Origin: Pseudomonadota bacterium
GTDB taxonomy: Bacteria > Myxococcota_A > Polyangia > Polyangiales > Polyangiaceae
Length of the DNA stretch: 64,000 nt
Assembly (NCBI GenBank): GCA_023398955.1
Contig: JAEWRL010000147.1
Span: forward strand, 1-64,000
Direction: 5' to 3'
Part shown: positions 60,277 through 64,000 of the stretch, one piece after another
How the letters are laid out: each line of letters begins with the position of its first letter
How positions within the stretch are numbered: position 1 is the first letter of the stretch
Notes under the pieces: model-generated
The model's database searches: none
Told to the model about the DNA's origin: nothing
What the model saw: the letters and a program-made list of their open reading frames with translations, nothing else
Position numbers and translations under genes: made by a program

Positions 60277-61623
60277 ATGCGAGTACCAACCGCACGCGCC
60301 ACGCCGGCACCGCGGGGGGCTCACGACGGGCATGAACTTTGCAGCCCCACCGGCCCTCTCATGCATGGGATTGGCGAGACACTCCATGAGTGTCGGGACT
60401 GCGGGCTGCTGCAGCGGCTCGGTAGCCCTCCACCGGGCGCGGTGCTCGTTTGTGGGCGCTGTGGCGCGCGGCTTCGTAAGCGGCAAGACGGTACGCGATT
60501 GCTCGCCATGACCTGTGCCTGCTTGGGCCTTGCGCTCTTCGCCCTGGCGTCCACGCTCCCTCTTTCGACGGTCGTCATGAAGGGCGGCCGCTTTGCGGCC
60601 AGCGACCTCTTCACCGGTCCGAGGCTGTTCCTGGAAACGGGTTGGTGGGAGTTGGCCATTGCCGTCATAGCGACGCTCGTCGTGCTGCCGCTGGTGAAGT
60701 TCACTACGTTCGTTGCGCTCCTGGTCGCCGACAGCCTTGGGTACGTCCCGCACTGGCTACGGCGCGCCTTTGCGGCCGTTCCCGGACTGGCGGGCTGGGG
60801 CATGATTGAAGTGTTCATGCTCGGAGCCATGATCGCGCTCGTTCGTCTGGAAGGGTGGATGCGGGTCGAATACGGTCCCGCACTCTTCGCGCTCGGCGCT
60901 GCCGCTCTCTGCTCGTTGGCCCTGGATCGCTCGATCGATGGCCCGGCGCTCTGGTCACGGATAGCCGCTCCGTCCATCAAGCACACCAGCACGAGGGCGA
61001 TCAGTTGCCTTGGCTGCGGGCTCGTCTCATGGTCGCGCGAGCGCGAACGCTGTCCACGCTGCACGGCGGTGCTCGATCGCCGCAAACCCGATAGCATCCG
61101 TCGAGGCTGGGCCCTCGTCATCGCCGCGATGCTCTTGGCCGTACCCGCCAACATCCTCCCCATCATGAGCGTGTCCAAGCTGGGTGAAGGGGGACCGAAG
61201 ACAATCGTCGGCGGCACCATCGAGCTCGTGCAACGCGGCTACTGGCCCCTCGCCATAATCGTCTTCCTGGCGAGCGTACTGGTTCCGTTCCTCAAGCTGG
61301 GTGCCCTTTCGGCGCTGCTCGTCACCACCCAGCGATCCAGCCGCTGGCGCCTCAAGTTCCGCACCCGTCTCTTCCGGGCCGTGGCCACGATCGGCCGCTG
61401 GTCCATGGTGGACATCTTCGCCATGACCATGTTGGTTACATCGGCGCGCTTCAGCTGGGTCGGCAGTGTGCTGCCCGGCCCCGCTGCATCCGCCTTCTGC
61501 GGGGTGGTCCTGCTGACCATGGTGGCTTCCGAGTCCTTCGACCCGAGGCTCATGTGGGATGCTGCCGGCCAGAACGGGACAGATGGCGCGACGCCAGCGA
61601 GAATCGGGGAGCGACGTGGGTGA
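60277..61623 (+). CDS. pqiA: PqiA-like integral membrane protein
   Basis: Inner-membrane component of the Pqi intermembrane lipid transport system. 448 residues: two PqiA domains, each with an N-terminal zinc ribbon (CRDCGLLQ ... CGRCGARL; CLGCGLVS ... CPRCTAVL) and about four membrane helices. Motifs LPIMSVSKLGEGGP and SMVDIFAMTMLV are characteristic. The start is uncertain: ATG 60277 is used, ATG 60361 also fits the family. The nearest nif stop is only 35 bp upstream. The 3' end overlaps pqiB by 8 bp. Confidence 0.9.
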   Translation: MRVPTARATPAPRGAHDGHELCSPTGPLMHGIGETLHECRDCGLLQRLGSPPPGAVLVCGRCGARLRKRQDGTRLLAMTCACLGLALFALASTLPLSTVVMKGGRFAASDLFTGPRLFLETGWWELAIAVIATLVVLPLVKFTTFVALLVADSLGYVPHWLRRAFAAVPGLAGWGMIEVFMLGAMIALVRLEGWMRVEYGPALFALGAAALCSLALDRSIDGPALWSRIAAPSIKHTSTRAISCLGCGLVSWSRERERCPRCTAVLDRRKPDSIRRGWALVIAAMLLAVPANILPIMSVSKLGEGGPKTIVGGTIELVQRGYWPLAIIVFLASVLVPFLKLGALSALLVTTQRSSRWRLKFRTRLFRAVATIGRWSMVDIFAMTMLVTSARFSWVGSVLPGPAASAFCGVVLLTMVASESFDPRLMWDAAGQNGTDGATPARIGERRG

Positions 61624-63325
61624 CGGTGAGCTGGAGCGACGAAGCGCGGAGGACGCGCCGTCCGCCGAGGTGCGACCTCCAACACGTCTGTCCTTGGTGT
61701 GGCTCGTGCCCACGGCCGCCCTTGCCGTCGTAGCCTACCTCGCGTACACGATTCTCTCCGCTCGCGGCCCCACCATCACCATCACGTTCGAGACGGCGGA
61801 AGGCTTGAACGAGAACCAGACCCAGGTCCGCTATAAGGCAGTAACATTGGGTACCGTAGAAGACATCAGGCTCAGCGACGATGCGTCCCACATCATCGCC
61901 ACGGTCGCCATGACCGACCAGGCCGAACCATTCCTCACCGAGAGTGCGCGCTTCTGGGTCGTGCGTCCACGGCTGAGCGGCGGTCTCAGTGCATTTCAGG
62001 CTGGCCTGGAGACCCTCGTGTCGGGTGCTTACGTCGCCATCGATCCGGGACGGGAGCGCGGTGAACCTCAGCGCCACTTCAAGGGCATGGAGAACCCGCC
62101 CAGCGTCCGTTCCGACGAGCCCGGTACGGTCTACTACCTGAAGGCAGATTCGCTCGCCGGGCTCAGCGCCGGAGCCCCCATCTTCCTTGGTGGGGTCGAA
62201 GTTGGGGAGGTGCTGAGCTATGAGCTGGAGGAACGCCGTGAGAACGTCGAGCTCCGCGTCTTCGTTCACGAGCCCTACGATCGGCGCATCGTTCCCGCGA
62301 CGCGGTTCTGGAACACTTCGGGGCTCCGTCTGGCGGCTAGCCCGGAGGGACTTCGCCTGGAGATTCAGTCGGCGCGCTCCCTTCTCTCGGGAGGGATAGC
62401 CTTTCACACACCTCCAGAGGCGGCGAGCTCCCCGCCCGCAGCGCCGGAAGCAACCTTTCAACTGTATGGGAACCGAGCCCTTGCCGAGGTGGGTTTCTAC
62501 AACACGAGCCTTCGCTACGTCAGCTACTTTCAAAGCTCCGTGCACGGCCTGGGCCCCGGTTCCGAGGTCTACATGTTTGGACAAAGAGTCGGCTCTGTTA
62601 CCGAGGTCGAGCTGGGTAGGGATCGGAGGCCTGGACACGACGGCGAGCTTGCCGTCCGCGTCGCCTACGTTCTTCAACCGGACCGGATAGTCACCGAACC
62701 CGAAAGGCCATTCCTCACGTCAGATGGCTTGCGAGACCTGGTGAGAGACCACACCCGCGTCGTCCTCGAGACGAGCAACTTCATCACGGGGCAGAAGGTA
62801 CTGTCTCTCGAGTACGTCGCCGGGTCGGCCCCGGGAGAGGTTTACGAGGAAGGCGACTCCATCGTGCTCCCAAGCGAGAGCCGCGGCCTCGACGAGATCC
62901 CACAGGCAGTGAGTCAAGTCACGAACGCGATTGCCCGTATTCCATTCGAGGAGATCGGCAGCAATCTGAACCGCACGTTGGCCGCCCTGGAGACCACCGT
63001 CACCAGCCCCGAGTTCAGCGAAGCCATCACGAATCTCAATGGAACGATGGCGGAGGTCCGGGAGCTGGTTCGGGAAGCCAAGGCTGGCCTGGGTCCGGCG
63101 CTAGAACGTCTCCCCCGCGTCGCGCAGAAGCTAGAGCAGGCGGTGGACGGCTTCGACCAAGTCTTGGGACGACAAGGCTACGGCGCACACTCGACGGTAC
63201 AGCGCAACCTCGAGAGCATGATGTTACAGGTGGCCGATGCAGCCCGCAGCGTACGCCTATTGACCGATTACCTCAACCGTCATCCGGAGGCACTCCTGCG
63301 TGGCCGAGGCACGGGAGAACCCTGA
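61616..63325 (+). CDS. pqiB: PqiB-like MCE-domain protein
   Basis: Periplasmic-spanning MCE protein. About 569 residues: one N-terminal membrane helix (LSLVWLVPTAALAVVAYLAYTIL), then three tandem MCE modules (about 48-140, 170-235, 290-395; each begins ITFETAEGLN, VYYLKADSLAGLSAGAPIFLGG, VSYFQSSVHGLGPGSEVYMFG) and a long helical C-terminal region that forms the tube (EEIGSNLNRTLAALETTV). In E. coli PqiB builds a hollow needle between the inner and outer membranes. Start: the GTG at 61616 with GGGGAG 5 nt upstream is preferred to ATGs at 61583 or 61559. Confidence 0.9.
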   Translation: MGDGELERRSAEDAPSAEVRPPTRLSLVWLVPTAALAVVAYLAYTILSARGPTITITFETAEGLNENQTQVRYKAVTLGTVEDIRLSDDASHIIATVAMTDQAEPFLTESARFWVVRPRLSGGLSAFQAGLETLVSGAYVAIDPGRERGEPQRHFKGMENPPSVRSDEPGTVYYLKADSLAGLSAGAPIFLGGVEVGEVLSYELEERRENVELRVFVHEPYDRRIVPATRFWNTSGLRLAASPEGLRLEIQSARSLLSGGIAFHTPPEAASSPPAAPEATFQLYGNRALAEVGFYNTSLRYVSYFQSSVHGLGPGSEVYMFGQRVGSVTEVELGRDRRPGHDGELAVRVAYVLQPDRIVTEPERPFLTSDGLRDLVRDHTRVVLETSNFITGQKVLSLEYVAGSAPGEVYEEGDSIVLPSESRGLDEIPQAVSQVTNAIARIPFEEIGSNLNRTLAALETTVTSPEFSEAITNLNGTMAEVRELVREAKAGLGPALERLPRVAQKLEQAVDGFDQVLGRQGYGAHSTVQRNLESMMLQVADAARSVRLLTDYLNRHPEALLRGRGTGEP

Positions 63326-63960
63326 TGCAGCGGCCTTGGGCGGGGATATGTCTGGCTCTCATCGCTACCCTGTTGGGCGGCTGTTCCAGGTCGCCTAATG
63401 CGACGTTCTATGCGCTCTATCCTCGTGAAGGGGCGGTCCTCCCCAGCGAGCCCCTGCAAATCGGGCTGAGGCGGCCCGAGCTCCCCGGCCACCTCGATCG
63501 ACCGCAGATCGTCAGGCGGACGGAGCGCTTGCGCCTCGAGTTCTCCTCGGCCGCGCGCTGGGGGTCGCCCCTGGACGACATGATCGCCACGACCCTCACG
63601 GAAGCCTTGGCGCAGCGGCTTCCCAGGGCCAACGTCTACTCAGATGCGGGCGCCATCTCCTCACCGGCGGACGTGCTGGTCGAGCTCGAAGTGCAACGCT
63701 TCGAGCTACATGGCTCGCGTGTGGAGCTGCACGCGCAGGTGGCGCTCTATTGGCCAGAGCGGGCCGTCCGCGCTACCCTCCACCGCTACGTCCTGAGCCT
63801 GCCCGCGGAGGGCGAAGAAACGCGGTACATCGTCGAGCGCATGAGCGAGCTGCTCGCTCGTCTCTCCGACGCTCTGGCGGAAACAATCGCCGCGGATGCG
63901 GCAGCCCCCGCGGCTCCGCCCCCAGAAGCGTCCCCCCTGGAACCGACTCCACTTCGCTAG
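63325..63960 (+). CDS. pqiC: PqiC-like outer-membrane lipoprotein
   Basis: Outer-membrane lipoprotein that completes PqiABC. 211 residues, lipobox LLGGC at Cys20, then the ABC-type auxiliary lipoprotein domain (DUF330): FYALYPREG, LQIGLRRPELPGHLDRPQIV and VELEVQRFELHGSRVELHAQVALYW. The C-terminal 25 residues are a Pro/Ala/Glu tail. The start overlaps the pqiB stop by one base (TGATG), so translational coupling is likely. Confidence 0.92.
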   Translation: MQRPWAGICLALIATLLGGCSRSPNATFYALYPREGAVLPSEPLQIGLRRPELPGHLDRPQIVRRTERLRLEFSSAARWGSPLDDMIATTLTEALAQRLPRANVYSDAGAISSPADVLVELEVQRFELHGSRVELHAQVALYWPERAVRATLHRYVLSLPAEGEETRYIVERMSELLARLSDALAETIAADAAAPAAPPPEASPLEPTPLR

Positions 63961-64000
63961 GAGCGACGGAGCAGCATCCAACCAAGCAGTGCGGTCGCAA
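63957..64000 (-). CDS. Possible 3' end of a membrane protein gene, truncated by the window edge
   Basis: The minus strand reads ATALLGWMLLRRS then a TAG stop at 63957-63959, entering the window from the right. A hydrophobic tail with a terminal Arg pair is typical of the last helix of a membrane protein, but only 14 codons are visible. The stop overlaps the pqiC stop region. It could equally be chance. Confidence 0.2.
   Translation of the reverse strand, partial: ATALLGWMLLRRS

Noticed and set aside
1..64000. tRNA, rRNA and CRISPR arrays
   Set aside because: No convincing tRNA cloverleaf, rRNA segment or regularly spaced repeat was found by eye; a tRNAscan and CRISPR search would be decisive.

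Overview
The window is high-GC, densely packed bacterial DNA. Its gene content points to a member of the Myxococcota, probably a polyangial myxobacterium: many secreted lipoproteins, a eukaryote-type Ser/Thr kinase, FHA and DUF4388 proteins, PEGA/TPR proteins, sigma-54 activators and an N-terminally extended ATP synthase b subunit. This placement is an inference from content and style, not from a marker-gene phylogeny. No rRNA, tRNA or CRISPR array was seen.

Layout. 1-5.5 kb: a lipoprotein, glmS, and a divergent GH94 glycoside phosphorylase. 5.6-7.7 kb: a PAS hybrid histidine kinase. 7.7-12.2 kb: a partial ATP synthase operon on the minus strand (atpF', atpF, atpH, atpA, atpG) without atpD/atpC. 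12.4-18.5 kb: folK, a small membrane peptide, a large DUF4388/DnaJ-like protein and a ClpA/ClpC-type unfoldase. 18.7-26 kb: lipoproteins and a minus-strand operon of PEGA/TPR protein, FG-GAP lipoprotein, NtrC-type regulator and formylglycine-generating-enzyme-like protein. 26.0-26.33 kb: a 0.33-kb decayed insertion sequence with intact inverted repeats. 26.3-34.4 kb: ruvA, an FHA protein, a Nudix protein lacking its catalytic glutamates, comF, a DsbD-like reductase, twin Cys-containing lipoproteins, an Smr protein and tyrS. 34.5-48 kb: an antiporter fused to a nucleotide-binding and a PTS-EIIA-like domain, a YdjM-type membrane protein, a DUF3015 protein, a hydrolase/DUF4105 pair, a cNMP-GGDEF protein, a Ser/Thr kinase and an outer-membrane barrel.

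48.1-60.2 kb is the centrepiece: a compact molybdenum nitrogenase cluster, nifA-nifH-nifD-nifK-nifE-nifN-nifB-ferredoxin-nifV, all on the plus strand. It contains the minimal catalytic and FeMo-cofactor set (HDKENB), homocitrate synthase and a thioredoxin-fold [2Fe-2S] ferredoxin resembling the clostridial nitrogenase-associated one. NifD (544 aa, with an internal insert) and NifK (464 aa, short N-terminus) are of the Clostridium pasteurianum-like Group II type. All P-cluster and FeMo-cofactor ligands checked are present, so the enzyme looks functional. A well-spaced sigma-54 (-24/-12) promoter lies about 150 bp before nifH, and the NifA-type activator is encoded just upstream.

60.3-64 kb: pqiA-pqiB-pqiC, an MCE-type intermembrane lipid transport system, follows nifV on the same strand after about 35 bp. 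Whether it is co-transcribed with nif is unknown. The most notable claim is a complete-looking nitrogenase locus in a probable myxobacterium, a group in which diazotrophy is known mainly from Anaeromyxobacter.
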